From JAPKYZ01 sp033763835 (lineage in GTDB: Bacteria; Acidobacteriota; Terriglobia; Bryobacterales; Bryobacteraceae): 64,000 bases of DNA. Location: the NCBI GenBank assembly GCA_033763835.1, contig JANRJS010000014.1, forward strand, positions 124,001 through 188,000. The letters are read 5' to 3'. A program made the translations under genes and the position numbers. Below, piece by piece: positions 24,188 to 32,621 of this stretch. A model generated the notes under the pieces. It was not told the origin of the DNA and searched no databases. It worked only from the letters and a program-made list of their open reading frames with translations. The stretch's first letter is position 1, and the number at the start of each line of letters is the position of its first letter.

Positions 24188-25057
24188 CTACGCCATCCGG
24201 CGGCGGCGCGCGTAGGCGATGGCGCCGGCCAAAGCCGCGCCCGCCAGCGCCATCGTGCCCGGCTCGGGCGTTGGGGCGGCGGTGATGTTCATTACCGTCA
24301 AACCCGTGCCGATCTGGCCGACGAAGTTGGTCATGCCGGTCTTCACGTCGATCGTGTAGAAGTTGGTGAACGCATTGGGCGACACCGAAATATAGCCGAT
24401 GCCGGTGACACCGGAAATATCGAAGCCCACGCGATTGGTGTTGAGGAACGGTACCGACGACTGCGTGTTCAGCGTGGCGAAGCCGGGCGCGCCGGAGTGC
24501 AGGTTGAGAATGTCCCACTGCGAATCCAGACTGTAGAGCATCGTCGAGGTGGCAAACGCCTGATTATTCGTGTACGCGGTGGCTACCACGTTGGGATCCT
24601 GGCCGAAGTTCGGATCGCCGGCGGCATACGCCAGGTCCGCGTCCGTCGCGGCGACGGCGCCCGTGATGGGGTTGATGCGCAGGTTCTGGTTGGAATCGCT
24701 ATGGATGCGCAACCGGTCGGGCACGGGATTGAAGTCGATGCCGAAAACCGTTCCGGAGAGCAGGGTCGAAAAGACCCCACCGACGGCGGTGGCGACGCCG
24801 GTGGAGGCGTTGATTTTGTAGAGACGGCTGGTGTCGCCGACGCCGTACAACTCGCCGGTCCGGGGGCGGAAATCGATGCCCAGCAACTGCTCGTTGACCT
24901 GCAGGCCCGTGACATTGATGAGCGGGCTCACCGTACCGGGCGTTGCGCTGTCGAACGTAAAAATCGAATTGGCATCGGTCAATCCATAAATGGTTTCGGC
25001 TTGGCCGATCATGGCGGCGGCCGACAAGACACAAAGCGAGTGGATGAGTTTTTTCAT
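24188..25057 (-). CDS. DUF4394 protein with PEP-CTERM anchor
   Basis: A 289-residue secreted protein. A signal peptide (MKKLIHSLCVLSAAAMIGQAE) precedes a DUF4394 domain made of repeated beta strands (YGLTDANSIFTFDSATPG, LLGIDFRPRTGELYGVG, VFGIDFNPVPDRLRIHSDSN). The C-terminus is a PEP-CTERM sorting signal: PTPEPGTMALAG, a hydrophobic helix and ARRRRMA. Such proteins are processed by an exosortase and usually go with exopolysaccharide; no exosortase is in this window. ATG 25057 has GGAGG seven bases upstream. Its job is unknown. Confidence 0.93.
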   Translation of the reverse strand: MKKLIHSLCVLSAAAMIGQAETIYGLTDANSIFTFDSATPGTVSPLINVTGLQVNEQLLGIDFRPRTGELYGVGDTSRLYKINASTGVATAVGGVFSTLLSGTVFGIDFNPVPDRLRIHSDSNQNLRINPITGAVAATDADLAYAAGDPNFGQDPNVVATAYTNNQAFATSTMLYSLDSQWDILNLHSGAPGFATLNTQSSVPFLNTNRVGFDISGVTGIGYISVSPNAFTNFYTIDVKTGMTNFVGQIGTGLTVMNITAAPTPEPGTMALAGAALAGAIAYARRRRMA

Positions 25058-25112
25058 GGGAAACCTCCGTCGAATCGGGCGGAACCGAAATTGCCGCCCG
25101 GTTGGGGAAACG

Positions 25113-25140
25113 AAATCCACTTCTAGGTGGATTTACCTAG
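25113..25140. repeat. Two interleaved inverted repeats upstream of the PEP-CTERM gene
   Basis: AAATCCAC (25113-25120) and GTGGATTT (25127-25134) form a perfect eight-base inverted repeat with a six-base loop. A second one, CTAGGT (25123-25128) and ACCTAG (25135-25140), overlaps it, so the two hairpins exclude each other. The site is about 56 bases before the PEP-CTERM start and about 30 bases after the end of the FecR operon, so it could be an operator, a leader switch or a terminator of the upstream operon. Confidence 0.45.
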
Positions 25141-25171
25141 GGCCGCAAAAGTGAGTGAAGAACCCTTACCG

Positions 25172-25348
25172 CTAGGCGGCTTTTGCCCGGCCCCGGTCGC
25201 AGATGCAGCAATCGCTGCACCTTAGGCATCTCTCACAGCGATGTAAGTGACAGCAGTCTTTCGTGCACCAAACGCAAATCTCGGTGGAGAGGTCTCCACA
25301 GATCGAGCACAGGAAGGTCAAAACCGGCTTGGGGGGCGAGAGATTCAC
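25172..25348 (-). CDS. 58-residue cysteine-rich zinc-finger-like protein
   Basis: A small protein starting with GTG at 25348 in a four-base GTGA overlap with the stop of the gene before it, a classical translational coupling. It has 12 Cys and two His in 58 residues: Cys14 and 17, Cys25 and 28, Cys32/33 with His34 and His36, Cys38, 41, 44, 47, 48 and 50. The first half (CSIC, CVWC, CCHLH) resembles a B-box-type zinc finger; the second half is a denser CxxC run. It likely binds one or two zinc ions. The neighbours are an unknown secreted protein and a FecR-domain protein. It is easily missed because of its size and non-ATG start. Confidence 0.65.
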   Translation of the reverse strand: MNLSPPKPVLTFLCSICGDLSTEICVWCTKDCCHLHRCERCLRCSDCCICDRGRAKAA

Positions 25349-25884
25349 GGTTTCTTCGCCGGTCTCGGTCCGGTGGGCGTTTTCGGCGGAGCGGCGATTT
25401 GCGAACGGCAGCGTTGCGCCTCCGATTCCATCACGCGCCATTCCGTTTCGCGCTGCTCGGCCACTTCGGAAATATACTGCTGCAGACCGGCCTTCACCGT
25501 TAAATTCTCGCCCACGATCGATTGCAGCAAATCGGCCAGCGCCGGATTCTGATATTTGCGAATCGCCTCCACCAGGCTCCCCATACGGGTCTCGATCGCC
25601 TGCAGCCGGAAAAATACGTCGAGAGCGAAGGTGAGTTTGTCCGGCTGCCCGGCCAGACGCGCGGTGGATTGCTCCAGATACTCCACTTCCTTCTGCGCCG
25701 ACTTCCACTGATCGGCGTAGGTCGGCGACGCGCCTTTCGCCACCCAAGCTTGCGGGTCGAGTTGCCCCAGCAAGGGCAGAAGCTTCTTCACCTGTTCGGG
25801 CAGTTGCGGAATATCGCGCCGGGCCTGCCACTCCGGGATGACTCCCACTTGAGCGAGCAACAGGGCCAGCGGCAACGCGGTCAT
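25345..25884 (-). CDS. Secreted coiled-coil protein of unknown function
   Basis: A 179-residue protein with a short hydrophobic N-terminus (MTALPLALLLAQVG) that may be a signal peptide. The rest is mostly alpha-helical with heptad-like stretches (LEQSTARLAGQPDKLTFALD, MGSLVEAIRKYQNPALADLL) and a Pro/Lys-rich tail (PPKTPTGPRPAKKP). No family was recognised. It starts nine bases after the FecR-domain gene and overlaps the cysteine-rich gene by four bases. A TAAAAT six bases before its ATG, lying at the FecR stop, could be an internal -10, but no -35 goes with it. Confidence 0.7.
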   Translation of the reverse strand: MTALPLALLLAQVGVIPEWQARRDIPQLPEQVKKLLPLLGQLDPQAWVAKGASPTYADQWKSAQKEVEYLEQSTARLAGQPDKLTFALDVFFRLQAIETRMGSLVEAIRKYQNPALADLLQSIVGENLTVKAGLQQYISEVAEQRETEWRVMESEAQRCRSQIAAPPKTPTGPRPAKKP

Positions 25885-25893
25885 GCCGCTATT

Positions 25894-26667
25894 TTACGGT
25901 GTACCGCCCGGAGGAGGTGGCGGCGGAGGAGGAGTCGTACCGCCGGAATCGCCGGGCAAGCCGCCGCCCACGCCACCCGGTGCCGTTCCGCCGGACGCCG
26001 TTCCCCCGCCGCCGATTCGCGGACGCATCGTCGCCATGTCCGAGAGCGCGCGCAGCGTGCGCTGCACGATCATCCCCTTATCGAACCGTACCTTCGCGAG
26101 GGGCGCGTTCTTGAACACGCGCAGGTATTCGCCGGTCCGCAGCGTCTTGGGCTCGGTAAACGGCAACACCGCGTGCTGCACGGCGACCATGCCTTCTTCG
26201 ACGAACACGAAAGTCACGTCGCCGTCGTCTTCGACGCTGACGTCGAATGTCGTGCCGCGCACGGAAATCACGGCGGTAGGAGTACGCACCCGGTTTGGAT
26301 TCGGAGCGCCGCCCAGTTTCTGGATATGGACTTTCACCCGGCCGATCCAGACATCGATCAGGTCGCGTAACCCGCCCGGATTCTGGCGGTAAACGAACCG
26401 GGTGTTGCCGAACACTTCAATCCGGCTGCCGTCGGCGATTTCGAGCAACGCGTAACCGTCGTGGCCGGTCACGATCTCCTGCTTCGGCTGGATAGTCGCT
26501 CCAGCGGAGATCGCCCAAGCCTGCGTATCGCGAATCGCGGACACGTTCCCCTGCGCCCGAATCACCCGCGCGGCGTCGCCCAATCCGATTTGGGCAAACG
26601 CAGCGCAGGGCGCAAGAACGGCGCAAGCGGCCATCCCCATCCACGAAACTGTCGCGCGTCGAACCAT
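25894..26667 (-). CDS. FecR domain protein with signal peptide
   Basis: A 257-residue protein. After a signal peptide (ATVSWMGMAACAVLAPCAAFAQ) comes a FecR domain: VTGHDGYALLEIADGSRIEVFGNTRF in pieces, then VKVHIQKLGG, RTPTAVISVRGTTFDVSVED and FVEEGMVAVQ. The C-terminus is a low-complexity Gly/Pro tail with a run of eight to nine prolines. In this form, without a membrane helix and sigma factor next door, it is not a classical iron-dicitrate anti-sigma factor; acidobacterial FecR-domain proteins of this type are thought to sit in the periplasm or envelope. It is first of a three-gene operon and divergent from the TIGR03437-type gene. Confidence 0.88.
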   Translation of the reverse strand: MVRRATVSWMGMAACAVLAPCAAFAQIGLGDAARVIRAQGNVSAIRDTQAWAISAGATIQPKQEIVTGHDGYALLEIADGSRIEVFGNTRFVYRQNPGGLRDLIDVWIGRVKVHIQKLGGAPNPNRVRTPTAVISVRGTTFDVSVEDDGDVTFVFVEEGMVAVQHAVLPFTEPKTLRTGEYLRVFKNAPLAKVRFDKGMIVQRTLRALSDMATMRPRIGGGGTASGGTAPGGVGGGLPGDSGGTTPPPPPPPPGGTP

Positions 26668-26792
26668 TTCCGAATTCTTAGTCTACAGTGGCAGTGTACA
26701 GCGAAACGTTGTCCCGAAATTGCTAATGCAAGACCGGGTCCAGCGCCAAGTTCTTGTAGCGCCGGAATTTGACCCCTAATGGTAAGGATACA

Positions 26793-28268
26793 ATGGTCAC
26801 GGTAATGGGGCAGAGGGCCACACTGGGAATTTTCCTGGCGATCGGCGTTATCCGGGCGCAGGAGGTTCGTAAAGAAGACACACCGCTCGACTGGCGGCGG
26901 TTGGGTGGAACGACGTTTCACGCCGCTTGGGGCGACGCCGCGACCGGTCCGATGGAGCGAGCTTGGTTTACTCCTGCGGGCCTAGCGGTGCTCACCGCCC
27001 AGGGCCAGGTTTTCACGACCTCCGATTACGAAACCTGGACCCTAGCCCGCCTCGACCCGCCAGAGGAATCTTCGTCCGTCGCCATCCGTGGCGAGGAAAT
27101 GGTGGAAGCGGCCCGCGATGGCGTGCGCCGCTCGCTCGATGGCGGCAAGACCTGGGCGGGTTTGAATCGCGGTTTGCCGGGCCTGCCGGTAGAGCGGCTT
27201 CTTTCTACTAAGCCCTTGCGGATCGCCGCGCTCGGCGCGGCTTTCGAATGGCGGCGGGACGCCTGGGCGGAACTTGGACCCGCCCCGAAGGCCCCCCGCG
27301 GCTGGACCGATCCTAACGACGATCGCGCCCGCCTGGAGATTCGCGAAGGCCGCCTGTACCGGACCCTTGATGGCGGAAATTTATGGGACGACGTAACGCT
27401 GGGACTGGCCGGAACCCGGATTAACGGTGTTGCTGCCCATCGTGCCAGCTCGACGGTCTACGCGGCGACGGACCGCGGAATTTATTGGGCGGCCATCGAC
27501 TTGCGGGCTCCGTCGCTCGGGGGAGAATGGCGGAAGTTGACCGGGGCGTTGCCCGGCACGCGGGCCGTCGATGTGAAGCTCGACGACGCGGGCAATCAGC
27601 TCTACGCCGCCTTCGCCGGTTGGGGTGTCTACGCCGCTTTGGCGCCGCACCGCCGCCAGTTACCGTCGATCGTAAGCGCCGCCGATCTGGCCCCGCGCGC
27701 CGCTGCGCCCGGTTCTTTGATGAGCGTCCTCGGACCCGTGGGAGCGACGGTTCGCGGTGCGGTCCCACTAAGCGCCGAAGGCGGCGAAACGCAAGTGCAG
27801 GTACCGTTCGACGCGCGAGGCCGCGAACTCGCCCTTACCGTCGCCACGGCGGCGCGGACCTGGAATCTTTCCGTACCCCTCGAACGCTCCTCGCCCGCCA
27901 TCTTCGAACGGGAAGGCCAACCGATGGTGCTCGACGGCGACTCCGGTGTCTTGATCGACGCTCTGACGCCGCTCCGCTCCGGCATGCGCATTCAGTTGCT
28001 CGCCACGGGCTTGGGGCGCGTATCTCCCGATTGGCCGGCCGGCGTCGAAGCGCCCTTCGACGCTCCTCCGCGCGTCGTCGAAAGCGTCGCCGTCCTGCTC
28101 GATCGGCTCCCGCTTGCGGTAACCCGCGCCACTCTTGCGCCCGGATATATCGGTTTCTACCTCGTCGAAGCGCAACTGCCCGATCTGGTGGACCGCGGTA
28201 CCGCCGATCTGACGGTGATCTCGGGCGGCCGCGAAAGCAATCGCGTTCGCGTCTATATTGAACCTTAA
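26793..28268 (+). CDS. BNR-like propeller protein with TIGR03437-type C-terminus
   Basis: A 491-residue secreted protein. ATG 26793 follows AAGGA at a suitable distance and starts a signal peptide (MVTVMGQRATLGIFLAIGVIRAQ). The N-terminal half shows sialidase/BNR-like repeats (RSLDGGKTWAGLNRGLP, YRTLDGGNLWDDV, YAATDRGIYWA). The C-terminal 210 residues (IVSAADLAPRAAAPGSLMSVLG, VQVPFDARG, LLATGLGRVSPDWPAG, AQLPDLVDRGTADLTV) match the repeat-rich extracellular module seen in large numbers in Solibacter-like Acidobacteria. The function is unknown. It is followed after ten bases by a methyltransferase gene. Confidence 0.85.
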   Translation: MVTVMGQRATLGIFLAIGVIRAQEVRKEDTPLDWRRLGGTTFHAAWGDAATGPMERAWFTPAGLAVLTAQGQVFTTSDYETWTLARLDPPEESSSVAIRGEEMVEAARDGVRRSLDGGKTWAGLNRGLPGLPVERLLSTKPLRIAALGAAFEWRRDAWAELGPAPKAPRGWTDPNDDRARLEIREGRLYRTLDGGNLWDDVTLGLAGTRINGVAAHRASSTVYAATDRGIYWAAIDLRAPSLGGEWRKLTGALPGTRAVDVKLDDAGNQLYAAFAGWGVYAALAPHRRQLPSIVSAADLAPRAAAPGSLMSVLGPVGATVRGAVPLSAEGGETQVQVPFDARGRELALTVATAARTWNLSVPLERSSPAIFEREGQPMVLDGDSGVLIDALTPLRSGMRIQLLATGLGRVSPDWPAGVEAPFDAPPRVVESVAVLLDRLPLAVTRATLAPGYIGFYLVEAQLPDLVDRGTADLTVISGGRESNRVRVYIEP

Positions 28269-28278
28269 GGAGGGCCCC

Positions 28279-28815
28279 GTGAAATCCATCGCCGGCGCTT
28301 TTGCGCTTTCCGCCGTTCTACTGTTCGCCCAAGAGAAGAAGGGCGTCGAGAAACTCGCGCCCTATTACCCCACGCCCGAGACGATCGTGCAAAAAATGCT
28401 CGAGCTTGGGGGACTGAAAAAGGGCGAAAAGATGTTCGACTTGGGCTCCGGCGACGGCCGGATCGTCATGATGGCCGCCCAGAAGTTCGGGGCCGACGCC
28501 ACGGGAATCGAGTTCGACGAAGGCCTGTACAAACAGAGCATGGCCAAGATCGCGTCGCTCGGTTTGTCGAAGACCGCCCGCATCATCCATGGCGACATCA
28601 TGGCGCAGGATTATTCCTCCGCCGATCTGATTACTATTTATTTGTTGCCGCTTTCGAATGAAAAGGTTCGCCCCATGCTCGATAAGCAGCTAAAGAAGGG
28701 CACGCGCGTTGTGGCCCACGATTTCGAGGTCGCGGGCTGGAATCCGGAGAAGACGATCACGGTGGAAGACGATGGCGAAGGCCGCAGCCACACTTTGTTT
28801 TTGTATCTTCGCTAG
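28279..28815 (+). CDS. Class I methyltransferase with signal peptide
   Basis: A 178-residue SAM-dependent methyltransferase-like protein. GTG 28279 follows AAGGAGGG by five bases and starts a hydrophobic leader (MKSIAGAFALSAVLLFAQ). The SAM site FDLGSGDGRIVMMAAQ and the next strand (TGIEFDEGLY) are intact, followed by HGDIMAQDYSSADLITIYLLP and TRVVAHDFEVAGW. The last blocks resemble the FAM173-like lysine methyltransferase group. SAM is not expected outside the cytoplasm, so either the leader is a membrane anchor with the domain inside or the protein does not use SAM. It overlaps the next gene by 44 bases. Confidence 0.8.
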   Translation: MKSIAGAFALSAVLLFAQEKKGVEKLAPYYPTPETIVQKMLELGGLKKGEKMFDLGSGDGRIVMMAAQKFGADATGIEFDEGLYKQSMAKIASLGLSKTARIIHGDIMAQDYSSADLITIYLLPLSNEKVRPMLDKQLKKGTRVVAHDFEVAGWNPEKTITVEDDGEGRSHTLFLYLR

Positions 28816-29731
28816 TTTTTGCCTCTTCGTTAGTTCCTGCGGCGGTTATTCGAGCTTCACTTTGCCCGCGCCCGAGGGCGCTCGCCGCGACGTCACTTGG
28901 CGCTGGCGTGCCGAACCCGAGGCTCTGATCCTGCCCGCGCTCGGCGAATCGGACGCGCTCAATCCCAGTGTCGCCAACGGCCTGCTGTTCTATTCGGTCT
29001 TCGACCAGAAAACCTGGCATACGTCGGTGCAAGGAAATCGCATTCTGTCGCCCGAGGCTTGGGAAGGCGCCTACATTGCCGCTAACGGAGCCGTGATCTA
29101 CCGCGGCGGCGAGTATTTCCAGTGGTATCAGGCAGCCGGGCCGGACGAGCCGAAGATCGGCTTCGCCACCTCGGGGAACGGGACAATCTGGAATAAGCAT
29201 CGCTGGCCCGTTCTCGAAGGCGGCCCGCGCGGCGCCTGGGACGAGAAGGGCGTCGGCGACCCCTACGTCGTCGATCGCGACGGGACGTTCTACATGTTCT
29301 ATCTAGGACAAGACCGCGCGAAGCGCCAACGCATCGGGCTGGCCATATCGAAGGATGGCAAGCAATGGACGCGCCTAAAAACCAATCCGTTATTGGAGGC
29401 CGGCGATCCGGGCGAGTTTGACGAAAACGGCGTCGGGGAACCCGCCGTTTGGTCGTCGCACGGCGCGTGGTGGATGCTCTACACGGGGCGCGCCCGCAAC
29501 GAGGAACGGCGGATGGGGCTCGCCAAATCGCTCGACGGGGTCAAGTGGGAAAAGGTGAAGGGCTTCGTCGTCGCGGGCGACCAACCCTGGAACTCGAAGA
29601 CGATGTGCGACGCCCATGCCGAGCCGCAACCCAATGGTACGGTGAAGGTCTGGTTCGGCGGGGGCGATAAGGCTCACCCGGCGGAAGGCGTCAACGGACG
29701 GGTCGGCGTCGGCTATTTGACGCCCGAATAG
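28772..29731 (+). CDS. Lipoprotein with five-bladed glycosidase-like propeller
   Basis: A 319-residue protein. The start at ATG 28772, inside the methyltransferase gene, gives MAKAAATLCFCIFASFCL and a lipobox LFVSSC, so it is probably a lipoprotein. The body has repeated motifs of GH43/GH32/GH130-type propellers: VGDPYVVDRDGTFYMFYLGQD, GLAISKDGKQWTRLKTNPLL, GVGEPAVWSSHGAWWMLYTG, MGLAKSLDGVKWEK. The catalytic acids are not certain, so a glycosidase role is only probable. It lies eight bases before bshA and may be co-transcribed. Confidence 0.75.
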   Translation: MAKAAATLCFCIFASFCLFVSSCGGYSSFTLPAPEGARRDVTWRWRAEPEALILPALGESDALNPSVANGLLFYSVFDQKTWHTSVQGNRILSPEAWEGAYIAANGAVIYRGGEYFQWYQAAGPDEPKIGFATSGNGTIWNKHRWPVLEGGPRGAWDEKGVGDPYVVDRDGTFYMFYLGQDRAKRQRIGLAISKDGKQWTRLKTNPLLEAGDPGEFDENGVGEPAVWSSHGAWWMLYTGRARNEERRMGLAKSLDGVKWEKVKGFVVAGDQPWNSKTMCDAHAEPQPNGTVKVWFGGGDKAHPAEGVNGRVGVGYLTPE

Positions 29732-29738
29732 GCGCGCC

Positions 29739-30836
29739 ATGCGCATCGGCATCACCTGTTACCCCACCTACGGCGGCTCGGGCATCGTAGCGACGGAGCT
29801 GGGCCTTGAACTCGCGAATCGCGGGCACGAGGTCCACTTCATCAGTTACGCCGCGCCGATTCGACTCGATATGGGGCTCGCCAACGTGCACTATCACGAG
29901 GTCGAGGTGGGCAGTTATCCGCTGTTTCAGTTTCCGCCTTATTGTCTGGCGCTCGCCTCGCGCATGGCGGAGGTAGCGGAGCGTTACTCGCTCGACCTGC
30001 TGCACGTCCACTACGCGATCCCGCATTCGGTTTCGGCGATGCTGGCCCAGCAGATGCTCGCCGGGCGGCGCGCGTTGCCGTTCGCGACCACACTGCACGG
30101 TACCGATGTAACGCTGGTGGGCGCCGAACCGGGGTACTTTCCGATCACCAAGTTCTCCATCGAAAAATCGGACGGCGTGACGGTGGTGAGCGATTTTCTG
30201 CGGCGTGAAACGGTGGACGTGTTCGGCGTCGCCCGCCCCATCGACCTCATCCATAACTTCGTCAACTGCGATCTCTACCGACCCGCGCCGCGTGTTGGCG
30301 ACCGTCCGCGCCTCTTACACATTTCGAATTTCCGGCCCGTCAAACGCGTGCTCGATTGCGTGCGCATCCTCGCGGAAGTACGCCGCGAAGCGGACGCCGA
30401 ATTGTGGATGGCGGGCGACGGTCCGGAGCGTTCGCCGGCCGAGCGCCTCGCGCGCGATCTCGGCGTCGAGAATCACATTCGCTTTCTCGGCAAGCAGGAT
30501 CACATCGAGCGTCTGATTCCGCAAGCCGACGTGCTGCTGTTACCCAGCGAGCGGGAGGCGTTTGGGCTCGCGGCGCTCGAAGCGATGGCCTGCGGGGTGC
30601 CGCCCGTCGCGGCCGAAAGCGGCGGTGTCGCGGAACTGGTGACCCACGGCTTGGACGGCCTCCTCGCGCCGGTGGGCGATGTCGCCGCGCTCGCCGGGCA
30701 TACTTTACGCCTGATTCAAGACTCGGGGTACCGCCGAACGATGGCCGCCGCCGCGCGCCACACCGCCGAGAGCCGCTTCGCGACGGATCGCATCATCCCG
30801 CAATATGAAGCCTTCTACCGGCGATTGTTAGGCTAA
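29739..30836 (+). CDS. bshA: N-acetyl-alpha-D-glucosaminyl L-malate synthase BshA
   Basis: A 365-residue GT4 glycosyltransferase closely resembling BshA, which joins UDP-GlcNAc and L-malate in the first step of bacillithiol synthesis. Family wording is strong: CYPTYGGSGIVATELGLELA, the HYAIPHSVSAMLAQQ stretch, TTLHGTDVTLVG, VVSDFLRR, HNFVNCDLYRP, HISNFRPVKRV and LPSEREAFGLAALEAMACG. Other Bsh genes (deacetylase BshB, ligase BshC) are not in this window. It is eight bases after the propeller lipoprotein and its end overlaps the convergent ABC-F gene by nine bases. Confidence 0.92.
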   Translation: MRIGITCYPTYGGSGIVATELGLELANRGHEVHFISYAAPIRLDMGLANVHYHEVEVGSYPLFQFPPYCLALASRMAEVAERYSLDLLHVHYAIPHSVSAMLAQQMLAGRRALPFATTLHGTDVTLVGAEPGYFPITKFSIEKSDGVTVVSDFLRRETVDVFGVARPIDLIHNFVNCDLYRPAPRVGDRPRLLHISNFRPVKRVLDCVRILAEVRREADAELWMAGDGPERSPAERLARDLGVENHIRFLGKQDHIERLIPQADVLLLPSEREAFGLAALEAMACGVPPVAAESGGVAELVTHGLDGLLAPVGDVAALAGHTLRLIQDSGYRRTMAAAARHTAESRFATDRIIPQYEAFYRRLLG

Positions 30837-32588
30837 TTTCTCCTCGAGCTCCGCCCACCGCGCGTACAGCGCGTCCACGTCGTGTTGCGCTTTCTGTACC
30901 GCGCGATACGCCTCGTCGAGCGCCGCACCGTCGGAAGCGATCTTCGGATCGGCAAGCGCCGCCTGGGACCGCTCCAGCGTGCGCTCCGCTTCCGCCACCC
31001 GCGCCTCGATCGTCTCGTACTCGCGCGCTTCGAGGTAGCCGAGCTTCTTCTTCGCTGCGGCGGGCGCGGCGCTTATCGAAGCGACGGGCGCGCTATCCCG
31101 CACAAACCCGGCTTCCTCCTGCCAGGCCTGCCATTGCGAATAATCGGCGAACCGCTCCCACCGCCCCCCGCCATCCAACCCCAGCACCACCGTTGAAACC
31201 CGGTCGAGCAAATACCGGTCGTGCGTGATGAGCACCAGCGCGCCGGTAAAGTTCAGCAGGTTCTCTTCCAGGATTTCGAGCGTCGGAATATCGAGATCGT
31301 TCGTCGGCTCGTCGAGCAGGAGCAGGTCCGCCGGTTCCAGCATCAATCGGGCGATCAGCACGCGCGCCCGCTCACCGCCCGAAAGGCTGCCCACCGGTTG
31401 CCCGAGTTGCTCGTTCGAAAACAGGAATCGCGCCGCCCACGCCGCCACGTGAATCACGCGGCCCTCGTAGATCACCGAGTCGCCATCGGGCGCAAGCGCG
31501 CGCTTGAGCGTCACATTCGGATCGAGCGCGCGAGTCTGATCGAAGTAGACGATTCGCAACCCTTCCGCCCGCCGGATGGTGCCCGCGTCCGGGGCGATGT
31601 CTCCGCGCAGCAATCGCAACAAGGTCGTCTTGCCGCTCCCGTTCGCGCCGACTAAGCCCACCCGTTCGCCCGCCGTCAACACAAAGTTCATCGACTCGAA
31701 CAACGTCCGGCCGCCCATCGACTTCGTTACTCCCTCGAGTTCGATCAAGCGCTTCGTCTTCCGCCCCGACGCCGTGAAATCGATGCCCGCCGTCGCGGTG
31801 CGCGACCGGGCATTCAAATCCGCCAATTCACCGATCAACTCGTGCGCTTTGCCGATTCGCGCCTTCGATTTCGTCGTACGCGCTTTCGGCCCACGCCGCA
31901 ACCACTCGATTTCCGTCGTAACGCGATTTTTGAGCGCCTCGCGATGCTTCGCCTGCGCTTCGAAAAACGCCTCGCGCTTTTCGAGGAACTCGCTGTAATT
32001 GCCCGGCGCGCGGAACAGCCCGCCGGGATAGGCGCGATTCAACTCCGCCATCGAGGTCGCCGAGTTCTCTAGAAAGTAGCGGTCGTGGCTGATGACCACC
32101 GTCGCGAAAGGCCCGCGCCCGATCGTCTCTTCCAGCCACCGAATGCCGTCGATGTCGAGATGATTGGTCGGTTCGTCGAGCAGCAGGATTTCGGGTTGCT
32201 GCGCCAACGATTGCACGATGGCCAATCGCTTGCGCCAGCCGCCGGACAGCCGCGCCGCTTCCGCGTCGAAGTCTTCAAACCCGGCCCGGCCCAGCGCCTC
32301 CCGGCTTTCCTCGAAGGACGCGCCCATCGCCTGCCGTACCGTAACGCCGGGCGCGAATACGGAATCCTGCGCGACATAGCTAAACCGCAGCCGCTTGCGC
32401 GACGCGACTTCCCCCTCATCGGGAGTTTCGATTCCCGCCAGTATCTTGAGCAGCGTCGATTTGCCGGAACCGTTAGGACCGATCAAGCCCAAACGGTCGC
32501 CGTCCGATACCGTAAAACTCACGCCGCGAAACAGGGCGGTCGAGCCGAAACTTTTCGCGATCTCTCGCGCATTCAGTAAGAGAGCCAA
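30828..32588 (-). CDS. ABC-F family ATPase, Uup-like
   Basis: A protein of about 586 residues with two complete ATP-binding domains: first Walker A GPNGSGKSTLL, signature LSGGWRKRLA and Walker B ILLLDEPTNHLD; second GANGSGKTTLL, LSGGERARVLIA and LLLLDEPTNDLD. A linker helix lies between them (about residues 240-320), and the C-terminus has the Uup-type coiled coil (RVAEAERTLERSQAALADP). There are no membrane segments. Such proteins act on the ribosome or, for Uup, in DNA-related functions. The start is uncertain: TTG 32588 or GTG 32612, neither with a clear ribosome binding site. It is divergent from the sulfatase gene. Confidence 0.9.
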   Translation of the reverse strand: MALLLNAREIAKSFGSTALFRGVSFTVSDGDRLGLIGPNGSGKSTLLKILAGIETPDEGEVASRKRLRFSYVAQDSVFAPGVTVRQAMGASFEESREALGRAGFEDFDAEAARLSGGWRKRLAIVQSLAQQPEILLLDEPTNHLDIDGIRWLEETIGRGPFATVVISHDRYFLENSATSMAELNRAYPGGLFRAPGNYSEFLEKREAFFEAQAKHREALKNRVTTEIEWLRRGPKARTTKSKARIGKAHELIGELADLNARSRTATAGIDFTASGRKTKRLIELEGVTKSMGGRTLFESMNFVLTAGERVGLVGANGSGKTTLLRLLRGDIAPDAGTIRRAEGLRIVYFDQTRALDPNVTLKRALAPDGDSVIYEGRVIHVAAWAARFLFSNEQLGQPVGSLSGGERARVLIARLMLEPADLLLLDEPTNDLDIPTLEILEENLLNFTGALVLITHDRYLLDRVSTVVLGLDGGGRWERFADYSQWQAWQEEAGFVRDSAPVASISAAPAAAKKKLGYLEAREYETIEARVAEAERTLERSQAALADPKIASDGAALDEAYRAVQKAQHDVDALYARWAELEEKLA

Positions 32589-32621
32589 CTTCGATTGTCG
32601 CGTGCGATACACTCGCTGCGC

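Noticed and set aside
26680..26792. Possible insertion-sequence relic (repeated TCTACAGTG/TGTACAGCG and GGAATTTGACCCC)
   Set aside because: The short repeats are imperfect, no transposase remnant or target duplication was found, and the stretch is simply the gap between two divergent genes.
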